Source of the DNA: CAYMPH01 sp964392365
Lineage (GTDB): Bacteria; Spirochaetota; UBA4802; UBA5550
Reading direction: 5' to 3'
NCBI GenBank assembly: GCA_964392365.1
Contig: CAYMPH010000011.1
Location: 71,674-135,673, forward strand
Length of the DNA: 64,000 nucleotides
The notes beneath the pieces are model-generated. The model was given only the letters and a program-made list of their open reading frames with translations. It was not told the origin of the DNA and did no database searches. A program made the translations under genes and the position numbers. This document shows, one piece after another, positions 1 to 9,020 of this stretch; within the stretch, counting starts at the first letter, position 1, and every line of letters starts with the position of its first letter.

Positions 1-1022
1 GAGGATTTTGATCTTAATGTAAGAGGATATTCGGTTGAATCTGTTAAATTTCTATGAATCAGAACTGCATTGTCATTCATATCGATTTTGCCGTCACCGT
101 TCGTGTCGGAGTCTATTGCTGTATAAATTATTTCAGATGAGTCAGTTTTATAAGATGGATAAAGTTTAATTGCGCTGTTTTTAAGAAGAGCTTTTTCTTC
201 GCCTGTTACGGGATCGACTTCATATATATCACCCATGCTTCCGTCTCTGTATGATATAAAAATAATTTTTTTGCCGTCAGGTGAAAATTTAGGGTGAACC
301 CCGCCCTTAGTCGTGATCTGCTTTTTATTATCGCCGTTTGGATCCATTATCCAGATATTTTCTATTGCCGGTACTGATCTTGTTCCTGTTCCGCTTACTG
401 TTGCAGTGTCTTTTGTATTTACTGCCGCTGTTACTGTTTCTGTCCCGGTTTGCGTACTTCTTCTAATTGATGAAAAAACTATTTTTCTGCCATCCGGTGA
501 CCAGGAAGGTGATGCATCCTTGACTGATGCAAATATTTTTTTAGACCTGCCTTTAACATATGTTAGATTTTTTGAGGTGGAATCTATAGTAATAGGTCTT
601 GCAAGAGGCAATTCAGCTATTTTAAAAATTTCTTCCGGATCAATACTCGATGAATAAATATCCCCTTCCGGATCCTCCCTGGTAGATACAAATAGAAGTG
701 TTTTGCCGTCCGGAGAAATAGCAGGTGAAGAATCTTTAGAGGAATGTTTGGTTAAACGTATTGTTTTTATATCTGATAGGGATCTGATGTATATATCGAA
801 ATTTCCTCTATCCCTGTCTGAGGAATAATACAGATACAATCCATCCTTTGAAATATCGCCTTCAGTTTCAATTGCCTGTTCAATAGTAAGAGAAATAGGA
901 CGTCCGATGTCAGACTGAAAATTTTTATCTATAACATCTTTATAACTGAATAAATTCTTTTTTTCATCACATGAAACAGCGAGCATAGATAAAATAAGAA
1001 ATATATAAACTGAATTTTTCAT
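1..1022 (-). CDS. TolB-like beta-propeller lipoprotein (3' end outside window)
   Basis: An open frame of 340 codons runs from an ATG at 1022 off the left edge of the window without a stop, so the C-terminus is missing. Residues 1-18 form a lipoprotein signal with lipobox LAVSC (Cys18). The body holds at least four PD40/WD40-like blades of the type SPDGKxLLFVS or SPDGRKIVFSS, each followed by an aromatic GDIY-type strand, as in TolB and DPP-type propellers. Near the visible end is a Ca-binding dockerin/EF-hand-like loop (DSDTNGDGKID). It is probably an outer-envelope propeller involved in binding rather than catalysis. It lies 6 bp downstream of the YdbL-like gene and may share its transcript. 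Family assignment is good; the exact role is unknown. Confidence 0.85.
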   Translation of the reverse strand, partial: MKNSVYIFLILSMLAVSCDEKKNLFSYKDVIDKNFQSDIGRPISLTIEQAIETEGDISKDGLYLYYSSDRDRGNFDIYIRSLSDIKTIRLTKHSSKDSSPAISPDGKTLLFVSTREDPEGDIYSSSIDPEEIFKIAELPLARPITIDSTSKNLTYVKGRSKKIFASVKDASPSWSPDGRKIVFSSIRRSTQTGTETVTAAVNTKDTATVSGTGTRSVPAIENIWIMDPNGDNKKQITTKGGVHPKFSPDGKKIIFISYRDGSMGDIYEVDPVTGEEKALLKNSAIKLYPSYKTDSSEIIYTAIDSDTNGDGKIDMNDNAVLIHRNLTDSTEYPLTLRSKS

Positions 1023-1028
1023 AGCTGT

Positions 1029-1613
1029 TTATTTCTTCCTTTGCCACTGGCCGTTTTTGTCCTGAATCCAGTCATTTTTAAGAGCTGAATCTGACTGTTC
1101 TTCGGCAAAAATTTTCCCCAGTCCGGCAATTATATCATCTTCCGGCTTTTCATTTTTTACATTCTGAACTGCTTTTGTAAATATGATTTTTCTGGCATTG
1201 TTTTCTTCATCAATAACTTTCAGCAGTACATTTTTTTCTGAAGCGGAGTTTTCATATTTATTTATTTTGATATAAGAAACAAAACCGGTGTTTGCTTCGC
1301 CGAGAACACCTTCATCTTTATAACTTCTGATTTTATCATAATGAAATTCCCTGATCTTCATTGCCTTGAAAAGCTCCGGGTCTGAAGCTGCTGCAGTATT
1401 TGACCCTTGAGTTCTCTGAACAGTTGTTCTGATGGAAGATATAACCCACGCATCCTTTTCAAGCTCTTTATATTCTCCGATAATCTGCCTTTCAATTACA
1501 GTTTTTTCTCCGGTAATTTGAATTTTCGGAGGCACTATACCGATAAAGGATGAGCAGCTGCTTAATACTGTGATTATAAAAATGAAAAGCAATAATGGAA
1601 ATTTTTTTATCAT
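1029..1613 (-). CDS. YdbL-like (DUF1318) lipoprotein with YnbE-like N-terminus
   Basis: This lipoprotein has a signal ending in LSSC. The C-terminal half has the DUF1318/YdbL pattern: a GVLGEANTGFVSYIK segment (compare GRVGETLSGYLVALK in E. coli YdbL), an invariant-looking Asn/Arg helix, and an ending WIQDKNGQWQRKK that matches the YdbL ending. The segment after the lipobox (PPKIQITGEKTVIERQII) resembles the small lipoprotein YnbE, so the protein may be a natural YnbE-YdbL fusion. I chose ATG at 1613 because GAGGTG lies 6 nt upstream; an in-frame GTG at 1622 is also possible. The start sits just after the stop of the AsmA/YdbH-like gene, so the two are translationally linked. In E. coli the same trio ydbH-ynbE-ydbL acts in phospholipid transport to the outer membrane. 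Confidence 0.75.
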   Translation of the reverse strand: MIKKFPLLLFIFIITVLSSCSSFIGIVPPKIQITGEKTVIERQIIGEYKELEKDAWVISSIRTTVQRTQGSNTAAASDPELFKAMKIREFHYDKIRSYKDEGVLGEANTGFVSYIKINKYENSASEKNVLLKVIDEENNARKIIFTKAVQNVKNEKPEDDIIAGLGKIFAEEQSDSALKNDWIQDKNGQWQRKK

Positions 1614-1614
1614 A

Positions 1615-4392
1615 TCAATCACCTCGTGAAACTTTTCTTAAATATTCCTGAATTGGAATCCGGTCGAATTCCACCTTGTCTTCTTCAACAGCAATTATTA
1701 CACCAAGTGTTTTTTTTGTCAAAAGGACTGTTGTATACACAAGACCTTTATCAAGGTTAAAATTAAAGCTTTCAATATTCATAGTGTTATCTAAAGCAAA
1801 CTGGGCGGATCCGAGTTTTGATTTGCCCTTTTCAACACTTAACCCTTTCATGAGGCTGTTTGCAAATTTCTCTCCGACTTTATATATATGGATGTAGCCT
1901 TTTGCTGTAAGTTCCTTGTTTATATTAACGCCTCTTCCGGAAAAATTAGCGTTTAAAGAAAGAAGCGCATCTTCTCTTCTATTGAAAGCATCCGGTTCAT
2001 CAAGCAGACCGATGTTCATGTTGGTGAGATCAGCAGTAATGCTGAATTCCATATTTTCTGTTTTGAAATTTGAAAGATTAAAAAGTATATCCTTGCTTGA
2101 AAGTGAACCGCCTATAAGATTCGCTTTTAATGATTTAATCTGGAAAACATTTTCCTTGAAATACATTGCTGCTTTTAAATTGCTGAGATATTCAAATGAT
2201 AAATCTCTTGCAGGATGTTTTGCCTTGATTGATTTAATTTTAAAGTTAATTTTATCTTTAAACAGATCGCTGTCAATAATGCGGCTTTTGCTGTAAGTAA
2301 GCATAGTTTCAGATGCGTCTTTACTTTTAAACAGATATTCAAAAGGAAAATCCAGCTCAATTCCTGAAACTGAAATTTTCTTTGACGGATTTTCAACATT
2401 GATATTATTCATAACAATATTTCCGGTAGCTTTTCCTGTTTTAATATCGCCTTTCATCAATGCATTAATTTCCGCTTTGCCGGAAAGTTTCCATTCGCCG
2501 AAACTTTTTGTATTAGGTGCGTCAAGTTTCATTGCTATTGTTATATTGGAATCTGAAATGGGTTTTGTTTTTAAATCAACATAACCTGCTGCTCTGATTT
2601 CCGCTTTTTTCTCCATGCTTCCGATAAAAAGATTTTTTATAGAAAGTCTTTTATCTTTTTTTGCATAGTTGATATTTCCGGAAAGCGAAGCATCATTAAT
2701 GGAAAAATCAGGTGATTTCACAATAAAATTAAAACCTGCTGCAATATTATCGCCGATCATTGAAAAATCGGAATTAAGTGTAATGTATATAGGTTTTTTA
2801 AGAGGTATTTTCAAAACCTGTTTTTCTACCCGGTCTGTTACCATTGGAGCAAGTGCGTCTTTTATAAATACAAGTTTTTCAATATTAACGCTTCCAGATG
2901 TTCCGTTTTTAAGAGATACTTTGCTTTTTAAAAGCAGTTCTACAGCATTGACTTTTGTATCAGGATCAAAATATTTTAAATCAAACGAATTTACTGTTAT
3001 ATCAGAAAAAGAATTATACGAGTCAATGTCAGTGTTCATTGATAGACCATTCGCGCCGGAGGCGCTTCCGGCAAGTGTGTAGTTGAATCTTGGCGCTGTA
3101 AGGCCGAGTTTGATTTTCATGTTCGCGTTTGTTTTACGGACATCAAATATCAGGCTGATGTTTTGAAGATTCGTTTCAAGATTTTCTGTTTTGAAAAATA
3201 CGCCCGGAACTGAAAGTTTGCCTGCAATTAAAATGTCTGATACTGAACCGCTGATTGTCATGGGGAAAAGAGATATTCTGCCGCGGAAACTGGTCTTTTT
3301 ATTTTTGCTTAAACTGTAATAATAGGGGTAAAGATCATCGAGAACAATATTGCTTTCTGTAACTGCGAGATTGAGATACATGTTGCTCGATGCTTTTGAA
3401 ATTGTCCCTGCGAGCTTAAGCCAGTTTTTTCCGGCAAAATTTAATGTAAAATGCCCGAGTGTTACCTGATCATTGTATGGATTGTAATTCAGATCATAAG
3501 ATAAAATGAAATTAAGCGGAGCCAGATGCGTATTTTTAAATCTTACAGGAGATTTATATGTTCCGAATTTCAGGGTGCTTGCAAATTTTGATTCATTTTT
3601 ATTGTACCCTACATTCATTGATAATATAAGTTCAGGTGATGCTGATGCATCTTTTGATTTAAAAACAACTGAAACATTTTCATGCGGATTAAGCGAAACG
3701 TTCAGGCTTTTTAACAGTGTTGCTGCTTTTACTGACAGCGGAATTTTTTTGACCGGCGGAATATCCGCTTCAACTGACATGGAAATGCTTTCTGCTGAAG
3801 CTTCGAATTTTGATGATTTCACATAAACCCTGAGATCATCGAGAATTATTTTTGCATACGCACTGACATTTACAGGAATAGATATTTCATCTGAACCGGA
3901 TTTCTTTTGTTCCGGAGCTGGTTTTTTCTTCTTATCCGGCTTTCCTTCTTTCATTAATTTTGAGAAACTCCAGACGCCGTTTCTTTCTTCAATGTAAATT
4001 CTTGGGCTGTAAATCCCGAGTTCTCCTATTCTCACTACACCTGTAAAAATTTTAAGCAGGCTGTAATCAAGAACAAGTTTTTTTACTTCAACGAGTTTTG
4101 AGTAATCAAACTGTTTGCCGTTTTTGATAGATATATTTTCAATTTTAAAACCGGTAAGAATATTGAACTCCCTGACATTTAAAGTAAGAGTTCCTGTTGT
4201 AATTGAATTAAATACTGTAACAGCGAGCTTCTCAGTTCTTTCAGCATTAAGGTATAGCCTTGCTGTTATCAAAAAAATAATAACAAAAGCAATTATAAAA
4301 ACAGGTATTCGAATGAGCACTGTTTTTAATGTCTGTATTATTATTTTATGAGATAAAGGCTTTACAGGTTTTATTTTTTCTTCAACTTCCAT
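1615..4392 (-). CDS. AsmA/YdbH-like envelope lipid-transfer protein
   Basis: The product has 925 residues with one N-terminal membrane anchor (about residues 31-49) and a long, beta-rich periplasmic body made of repeating amphipathic strands. This is typical of the AsmA superfamily (TamB, YhdP, YdbH), which form grooved bridges for lipids between the two membranes. A lysine-rich, low-complexity stretch (residues about 150-165) follows the first domain. The start ATG at 4392 has AAGGAT 5 nt upstream. The next gene downstream encodes a YdbL-like lipoprotein, which favours a YdbH-type role. The C-terminal residues DRIPIQEYLRKV are consistent with a terminal domain near the outer membrane. The superfamily call is firm; the YdbH subtype is inferred from the neighbour. 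Confidence 0.8.
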   Translation of the reverse strand: MEVEEKIKPVKPLSHKIIIQTLKTVLIRIPVFIIAFVIIFLITARLYLNAERTEKLAVTVFNSITTGTLTLNVREFNILTGFKIENISIKNGKQFDYSKLVEVKKLVLDYSLLKIFTGVVRIGELGIYSPRIYIEERNGVWSFSKLMKEGKPDKKKKPAPEQKKSGSDEISIPVNVSAYAKIILDDLRVYVKSSKFEASAESISMSVEADIPPVKKIPLSVKAATLLKSLNVSLNPHENVSVVFKSKDASASPELILSMNVGYNKNESKFASTLKFGTYKSPVRFKNTHLAPLNFILSYDLNYNPYNDQVTLGHFTLNFAGKNWLKLAGTISKASSNMYLNLAVTESNIVLDDLYPYYYSLSKNKKTSFRGRISLFPMTISGSVSDILIAGKLSVPGVFFKTENLETNLQNISLIFDVRKTNANMKIKLGLTAPRFNYTLAGSASGANGLSMNTDIDSYNSFSDITVNSFDLKYFDPDTKVNAVELLLKSKVSLKNGTSGSVNIEKLVFIKDALAPMVTDRVEKQVLKIPLKKPIYITLNSDFSMIGDNIAAGFNFIVKSPDFSINDASLSGNINYAKKDKRLSIKNLFIGSMEKKAEIRAAGYVDLKTKPISDSNITIAMKLDAPNTKSFGEWKLSGKAEINALMKGDIKTGKATGNIVMNNINVENPSKKISVSGIELDFPFEYLFKSKDASETMLTYSKSRIIDSDLFKDKINFKIKSIKAKHPARDLSFEYLSNLKAAMYFKENVFQIKSLKANLIGGSLSSKDILFNLSNFKTENMEFSITADLTNMNIGLLDEPDAFNRREDALLSLNANFSGRGVNINKELTAKGYIHIYKVGEKFANSLMKGLSVEKGKSKLGSAQFALDNTMNIESFNFNLDKGLVYTTVLLTKKTLGVIIAVEEDKVEFDRIPIQEYLRKVSRGD

Positions 4393-4777
4393 ATTGCATC
4401 CTTAATTTAAAATGGAATTATAGATTAAGCAATATTAATTTCAAGCAGATATTTTCTGACTCAGCCCTTTTCTACAGTTGCTTTTTTTAAGTAAAAGAAA
4501 TGGAAAATAGAGCAGAAATTTACCGGATAGGAAACTGGATTAACCAGATTTAAATATTAAATCATATGCTAATGTCTGATCATGTTTATTATTTCAGAGT
4601 GAACAAAAAAGCAATAACAGGAAGCAGTTCCTTATTAGATGAAAAAATTTAATATATTGACTAAATAAACATTAAAGGAGAATTTGTTCATAAATATAAA
4701 TTTTATTATCCAGCAATATATCTATTAGAATTTTTAAATTTTTCAGAATTTAATATTTACGATATAGGTGTAATTCA
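4393..4777. other. divergent intergenic region
   Basis: These 385 bases separate the minus-strand AsmA-like gene from the plus-strand surface-protein gene and should hold both promoters. A TTGACT at 4659-4664 is a possible -35 box for the plus strand, but no convincing -10 box at standard spacing follows. I see no RNA gene, strong hairpin or long repeat here. Confidence 0.4.
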
Positions 4778-6319
4778 TTGAAAAACTTTATAATTAAGAC
4801 TATAGTATTTATCCCTCTGTTTCTACTTATTGTAATTCCCCTTAATGCTGAATATCTCTTTCTGAAAGACGGATCAATTATTAAAGGCAAAATTGTTTCT
4901 GAGACAGCGAATGATGTTGTTATAAGTGATGAGCAGAACAAGGCAGTCGCATATCCTCATAATAAAATTTTGAGGGTGCTTTATACTGAAATAAATATGG
5001 GTAAAATCTATGTGCAGCTGAAAAACGGTGAAAATTTCAGAGGCTATCTAATTGATGAAGACCGGGACACATATACTTTCAGATATATTATAAATAGGCC
5101 TGAAGAATTTACAGTTCAGAGGTCGAAAGTTCTTTTTATAGCTGAAAGAAATCCGTCTGAATTAAAAGGTGAAAGCAGCTATACTGAAATTTCACTAACC
5201 TGGTCTCCTCCGTATGATAAAATGAAATCATATAATATCTATTATAAAAAAAATAAAAATGATAAGTATATAATTGCTGATAAAGCATGGAAGAATTCAT
5301 TTAATCTTAAAGGCCTTAATAACTTCACTAAATATATTATAATGGTAACAGGTGTAGATGATACTGGAGTTGAAACCACACCAAGTAATGAAATAGAAAT
5401 ATCGACATTAGCCAAAGTTGATGTTGAACTTAAAAATGGAAAAACATTAAAAACAAATCTTGTTGCTGAGGACTGGGAAAAATATACTTTCCGCAACAAT
5501 ATAAGAAAGGTTGAAGATTTCACAGTAAAGCGTGCAGATGTTCTTTTTATTACAGAGCGTTTCCCTTCCGGTTTGAAGGGTAATGCTGATTTTAACACTA
5601 TCTCACTTAAATGGATTGAGCCGTATGATTCTGTGAATGAATACAAAATTTATATTAAGAAAAAGGGTGAGGATTATAAACCTGTTTCAACAACAGGAAA
5701 TAATTCAAAAACAGTTAAAGGTCTTGCAGCAAATACAGAATATACTTTAAAGGTAACAGGCATACTTAAAAATAAAACTGAAACTGCGCCGAGTAATGAA
5801 ATTAAAGTGATAACTGGATTAGAGAAACCTCAAGAAAAAAATTTACTCCCATCAGGCATAAGGATTGCTTATATGCTGGGAATTCCTTTTACTTTACCGC
5901 AGAGAAATATCTACTCTAATCTTCATGGAGTGGATTTGACTTATTCTTATTTTTTCAGCGACTATATATCAATTAAAACAGGTGTTAATTTTATAATTGG
6001 AATGCAGCCTATAGAAAACGCGACAACAGTTCAAAGTGCGTTAAATATCGGTGTGAATTTTGGTTTTCCGATCAAAGATTTTATATATCCATATACAGGA
6101 GTTTCTGTAAGAGGATTGTGGCTGCATGAAGAATGCAGAGGAAGGATTATGGATTTCGGCGGTATTGGAGTTGACTGGAATCTTGGAATTGCTTTTACAA
6201 TTGTAAAGTTTTTCGGTCTATATGCTGAATACACATTAGGCTGGTCTGCTGCTCTTGACAAATCCACAACAGATATAAGTTCAATGTCAATAAAAGCTGG
6301 CATATTCTTTAGATTTTAG
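4778..6319 (+). CDS. surface protein: KDG-type beta domain, two FN3 modules, C-terminal barrel
   Basis: The product has 513 residues with a signal peptide (about 1-24). It then has a short domain beginning FLKDGSIIKGKI, two consecutive cassettes each made of a KNGxxxxxxL strand set plus a fibronectin type III module, and a C-terminal third rich in alternating aromatic strands ending in phenylalanine (KAGIFFRF), as in outer-membrane barrels. The two cassettes are clear internal duplicates (compare YTFRYIINRPEEFTVQR with YTFRNNIRKVEDFTVKR). The start is TTG at 4778, supported by AGGTG 7 nt upstream. A paralogue with the same order of parts lies at 39348-40790. It is probably an outer-membrane protein displaying or positioning FN3 modules; its function is unknown. 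It may be co-transcribed with the lipoprotein 9 bp downstream. Confidence 0.75.
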   Translation: MKNFIIKTIVFIPLFLLIVIPLNAEYLFLKDGSIIKGKIVSETANDVVISDEQNKAVAYPHNKILRVLYTEINMGKIYVQLKNGENFRGYLIDEDRDTYTFRYIINRPEEFTVQRSKVLFIAERNPSELKGESSYTEISLTWSPPYDKMKSYNIYYKKNKNDKYIIADKAWKNSFNLKGLNNFTKYIIMVTGVDDTGVETTPSNEIEISTLAKVDVELKNGKTLKTNLVAEDWEKYTFRNNIRKVEDFTVKRADVLFITERFPSGLKGNADFNTISLKWIEPYDSVNEYKIYIKKKGEDYKPVSTTGNNSKTVKGLAANTEYTLKVTGILKNKTETAPSNEIKVITGLEKPQEKNLLPSGIRIAYMLGIPFTLPQRNIYSNLHGVDLTYSYFFSDYISIKTGVNFIIGMQPIENATTVQSALNIGVNFGFPIKDFIYPYTGVSVRGLWLHEECRGRIMDFGGIGVDWNLGIAFTIVKFFGLYAEYTLGWSAALDKSTTDISSMSIKAGIFFRF

Positions 6320-6328
6320 AGGTGATGT

Positions 6329-6946
6329 ATGAAAAATTTATATTTATTATTTATTGGATTAATTCTGTTTGCAGGGTGCGATTATAATTATCTTGATATA
6401 TCGAAAACGTACAATCTTCGTGATAGAGGTCCTGCTGGTGGATGGATATTTTATATAAATCCAAATTATAAAACTGACGGGTGGAAGTATCTGGAAGCTG
6501 CGACTGTTTCAAATGAATATATGAATATACAAAGTGGAACTTATAGCGGTATAGCAACTGGTATTACCGATAGTAAAGTTGGAGCAGGTAAATCAAATAC
6601 TTTGAAAATTGTAGCTTGGTTAAATAATAATTCAGATGATACCTGGGGGGATGTTACTAATCGTACAAATCGTGCTGCATATATTTGCTATAATCTTGAA
6701 GTTGTAAATAATGGCATAAGTTATAAAGACTGGTTTTTGCCTTCAAAAGATGAACTCTCTTTAATGTATAATAATCTTCATTTAGCAGGTATAGGAAATT
6801 TCGAAACTTCTATACAACGTGTTTATTGGACCTCTACAGAAGATACTAATACAAATGCATATCAACAATGGTTCGGTTCTGGTCCAGGTAGTTATACTAT
6901 TATTAAAACAAATAATGGTAGAGTTCGTGCGATAAGACGTTTTTAA
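6329..6946 (+). CDS. DUF1566 (Lcl C-terminal-like) lipoprotein
   Basis: A 205-residue lipoprotein with lipobox LFAGC (Cys16). The body has the DUF1566 pattern found at the C-terminus of Legionella collagen-like adhesin Lcl and in many spirochaete and bacteroidete surface proteins: GPAGGWIFYINPN, then DWFLPSKDELSLMYNNL, YWTSTED and a final RVRAIRRF. The family has a C-type-lectin-like look and is thought to bind ligands at the surface. ATG at 6329 has a strong GAGGTG 5 nt upstream. It follows the FN3 barrel gene by 9 bp, suggesting one surface-protein operon. The family call is firm; the ligand is unknown. Confidence 0.8.
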   Translation: MKNLYLLFIGLILFAGCDYNYLDISKTYNLRDRGPAGGWIFYINPNYKTDGWKYLEAATVSNEYMNIQSGTYSGIATGITDSKVGAGKSNTLKIVAWLNNNSDDTWGDVTNRTNRAAYICYNLEVVNNGISYKDWFLPSKDELSLMYNNLHLAGIGNFETSIQRVYWTSTEDTNTNAYQQWFGSGPGSYTIIKTNNGRVRAIRRF

Positions 6947-7139
6947 TTTTTTTATTTATATACTTTTTTTTGTAAGAAAAAGTTTGTTCTGTTACATTTC
7001 AGAAACCGGCTTTTTAATGCAGACATTCTTTTTATTCAATTTCAGTTCTAGTTTAATTTTCAGAATTTATCCGGGGTCAGAGCAAGGTTTTATTTATTAT
7101 ATTTATTTTTATTGCAGAGAATTTTAAACCTGCGACATG
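6947..7139. other. AT-rich intergenic stretch before repeat elements
   Basis: This stretch lies between the DUF1566 gene and the palindromes upstream of the DUF559 gene. It is rich in T runs and contains no ORF or hairpin I can support. The whole gene-free stretch continues to 7401 and is described in the next two repeat entries. Confidence 0.3.
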
Positions 7140-7173
7140 CGAGTAGTGGTTCAAAATTTTGAACCACTACTCG
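7140..7173. repeat. perfect 34-bp palindrome with GTTCAAAATTTTGAAC core
   Basis: The sequence reads identically on both strands for 34 bases, with arms CGAGTAGTGGTTCAAAA. The central 16 bases, GTTCAAAATTTTGAAC, recur exactly in a second palindrome at 28698-28713. No T run follows, so it is not a usual terminator. It may be a protein-binding site or part of a dispersed repeat family. Confidence 0.8.
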
Positions 7174-7249
7174 ATACGAATCTACATATTTTTTCCCTCA
7201 TTAAATTTTTTAAATTTTTCCATTCCGATCGTATTAATAGTGTAGGGAC

Positions 7250-7376
7250 GCAATCCCCCGGCTCTTCGAGCCTTTCCCCCTTGGTAAGGGGGGCTGTTCC
7301 GCTCAAGGGAATTGTTTTCCTTCGAGTAAAACCCCCTTACCAAGGGGGAAGATCGCTACGCGATCCGGGGGATTGC
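7250..7376. repeat. 127-bp composite inverted repeat upstream of DUF559 gene
   Basis: The outer arms GCAATCCCCCGG (7250-7261) and CCGGGGGATTGC (7365-7376) are exact inverted copies. Inner arms of 19 bases at 7274-7292 and 7332-7350 are also exact inverted copies, and each is itself a hairpin of the form CCCCCTT-NNN-AAGGGGG. Further small hairpins sit between outer and inner arms (GGCTC/GAGCC at 7260-7272 and GATCGC/GCGATC at 7351-7365). The element ends 25 bp before the start codon of the DUF559 gene. It is much richer in G and C than its surroundings, so it is probably an inserted repeat unit. Confidence 0.85.
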
Positions 7377-7401
7377 TTCAAACTCCCCTAAAGGAATACC
7401 T

Positions 7402-7764
7402 ATGAAAGAATCACAATATTTTCTAAATTACAACCGTAAGCACGTCAAGCGATCACGTGAGCTCAGAAAAAACATGACACGTGCTGAATGCAAAATATGG
7501 TATGAATATCTGAGGCATCTTCCTGTTAGAGTTTTGCGTCAGCGGCCAATTGATAATTTCATAGTGGATTTTTACTGTGCATCCCGGAAGATTATTATTG
7601 AAATAGACGGTGAAATTCATTCAACTATCCATGCAAAAGAGTATGATGATTTTCGTACCAGTGTACTTGAAGGTTATGGTCTAAAAGTAATTCGTTTTAC
7701 GAATAATGAAGTTCTGAATAATTTTGAATATGTATGCGGAATTTTAGATAGAATATTGTTGTAA
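7402..7764 (+). CDS. DUF559 domain endonuclease-like protein
   Basis: A 120-residue protein of the DUF559 family, related to Vsr and other PD-(D/E)XK nucleases. The N-terminus has the typical ELRKNMTRAECKIWYEYLR segment. The core reads RQRPIDNFIVDFYC (Asp of the nuclease fold) and then IIIEIDGEIH (the E-x-D/G element). The end contains GLKVIRFTNNEVL, the usual final strand. The length is normal for the family. The start ATG has AAAGGA 6 nt upstream, placed between the gene and the 127-bp inverted-repeat element. It is probably a DNA-nicking or repair-type nuclease; no substrate is known. The tight link to the repeat suggests that gene and repeat may form a unit. Confidence 0.85.
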   Translation: MKESQYFLNYNRKHVKRSRELRKNMTRAECKIWYEYLRHLPVRVLRQRPIDNFIVDFYCASRKIIIEIDGEIHSTIHAKEYDDFRTSVLEGYGLKVIRFTNNEVLNNFEYVCGILDRILL

Positions 7765-8011
7765 AAACGCAAACCTCTAATCTGCCTGAATTATAATAAA
7801 TTTTTATTTTAATCCGGAATCAATCAAAAATAATACTTTGAAAAACAGTTTTTATTATGTATATTTACATTACTGAATAATCCGAAAAGCTGAATTTCTT
7901 AAATTACCCGGAAAACGAGCTTATCAAAAAAAGTATTAAATTAGTAATGAATATATATGTATTCCTATTGGCATTGTTAAAATAATATCTGCATAATCTG
8001 GAGAAGAATTT

Positions 8012-8908
8012 ATGAAATACGATATTGACAAGAATATAATTGAATCTCTGCTTACTCTTGCATCTGTAATTGAAGCGCGCGATGTTTATACCGGAGGCCA
8101 TACCTGGAGAGTGAGCCAGTATGCTTCAATGCTTACAAAAAAACTCGGACTTTCAAAAGACGAGATTTTTCTTTCTTCACTTGGCGGAATGATTCACGAT
8201 ATAGGAAAAGTTGGAGTTCCGGATGCGATCCTGAATAAAAAAGGGCCTCTTGACGATCAGGAATATGAAATAATAAAAAATCATCCGAAAATCGGAAATA
8301 CAATTATTGAAAAGCATCCGCTGTATGATCTTGTTCAGATGTCTGTAAACGAGCACCATGAGAGACTTGATGGTAAGGGATACCCTTCTGCTACAACCGA
8401 ACAATCTATCTATGGAAAAATTATCAGTATCAGCGACGCTTTCGATGCAATGACCAGCACCAGGTCATATAGAAAAGGCATGAGCAAGGAAAAAGCGTGC
8501 GAGCTTATTTCGGAAGCAACAGAAACCCAGTTCGATAAAAAACTGACGGATGTATTAATATCCATGTCTTCTAAAGGAGAATTTGACTCAATTATAGGTT
8601 ATGCAGGAGAAAACAAGAAAATGCTTCAGTGCCCGGAGTGCGGCCCTATAGTTGTTCCTCCGGATACTCTTGCAACAGGTGAGGAAGTAACCTGTCCGAA
8701 CTGCATGACTCATTTTGTAGCTCACAGGGGAATGGATTCTTTTGAGCTTGAATTTACTGATAAAAAATCAACAGTATATATTCCAAAATCGGATGATGAC
8801 TGTATTATTCATTTTATGGGGAATATCCCGAAGAAAATAAGGGCAAATTGTATAGAGAATTGTAAAGCCAGCAGGAAAAGTTATTTTTTTCATCACGCTG
8901 AATTATAA
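8012..8908 (+). CDS. HD-GYP domain phosphodiesterase with C-terminal zinc ribbon
   Basis: Residues 12-185 form a complete HD-GYP domain, with His-Asp at 62-63 in MIHDIGKVG, the HHERLDGKGYP motif at 115-125, and SDAFDAMTS at 141-149. HD-GYP proteins hydrolyse cyclic di-GMP or related cyclic dinucleotides. Unusually, the protein has no receiver or sensor domain. Instead it carries a C-terminal module with CPEC (207-210) and CPNC (228-231), a four-cysteine zinc ribbon, followed by a beta-rich tail of about 65 residues. The tail may be an output or binding module. ATG at 8012 has GGAG 8 nt upstream. The gene is probably monocistronic. Confidence 0.88.
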   Translation: MKYDIDKNIIESLLTLASVIEARDVYTGGHTWRVSQYASMLTKKLGLSKDEIFLSSLGGMIHDIGKVGVPDAILNKKGPLDDQEYEIIKNHPKIGNTIIEKHPLYDLVQMSVNEHHERLDGKGYPSATTEQSIYGKIISISDAFDAMTSTRSYRKGMSKEKACELISEATETQFDKKLTDVLISMSSKGEFDSIIGYAGENKKMLQCPECGPIVVPPDTLATGEEVTCPNCMTHFVAHRGMDSFELEFTDKKSTVYIPKSDDDCIIHFMGNIPKKIRANCIENCKASRKSYFFHHAEL

Positions 8909-9020
8909 ATATGTATACTCACAGCCGGATAGGAATTGTTCGTATTCTTGTAATTTTGGAGAATTACAGTTTTATAATATATAAGCAGAAATACATATTA
9001 AATAAAGTTACAATAAACAA

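Noticed and set aside
7140..7764. Insertion sequence with terminal repeats around the DUF559 gene
   Set aside because: The inverted repeats lie only upstream of the gene, not on both sides, and the protein is not a transposase.
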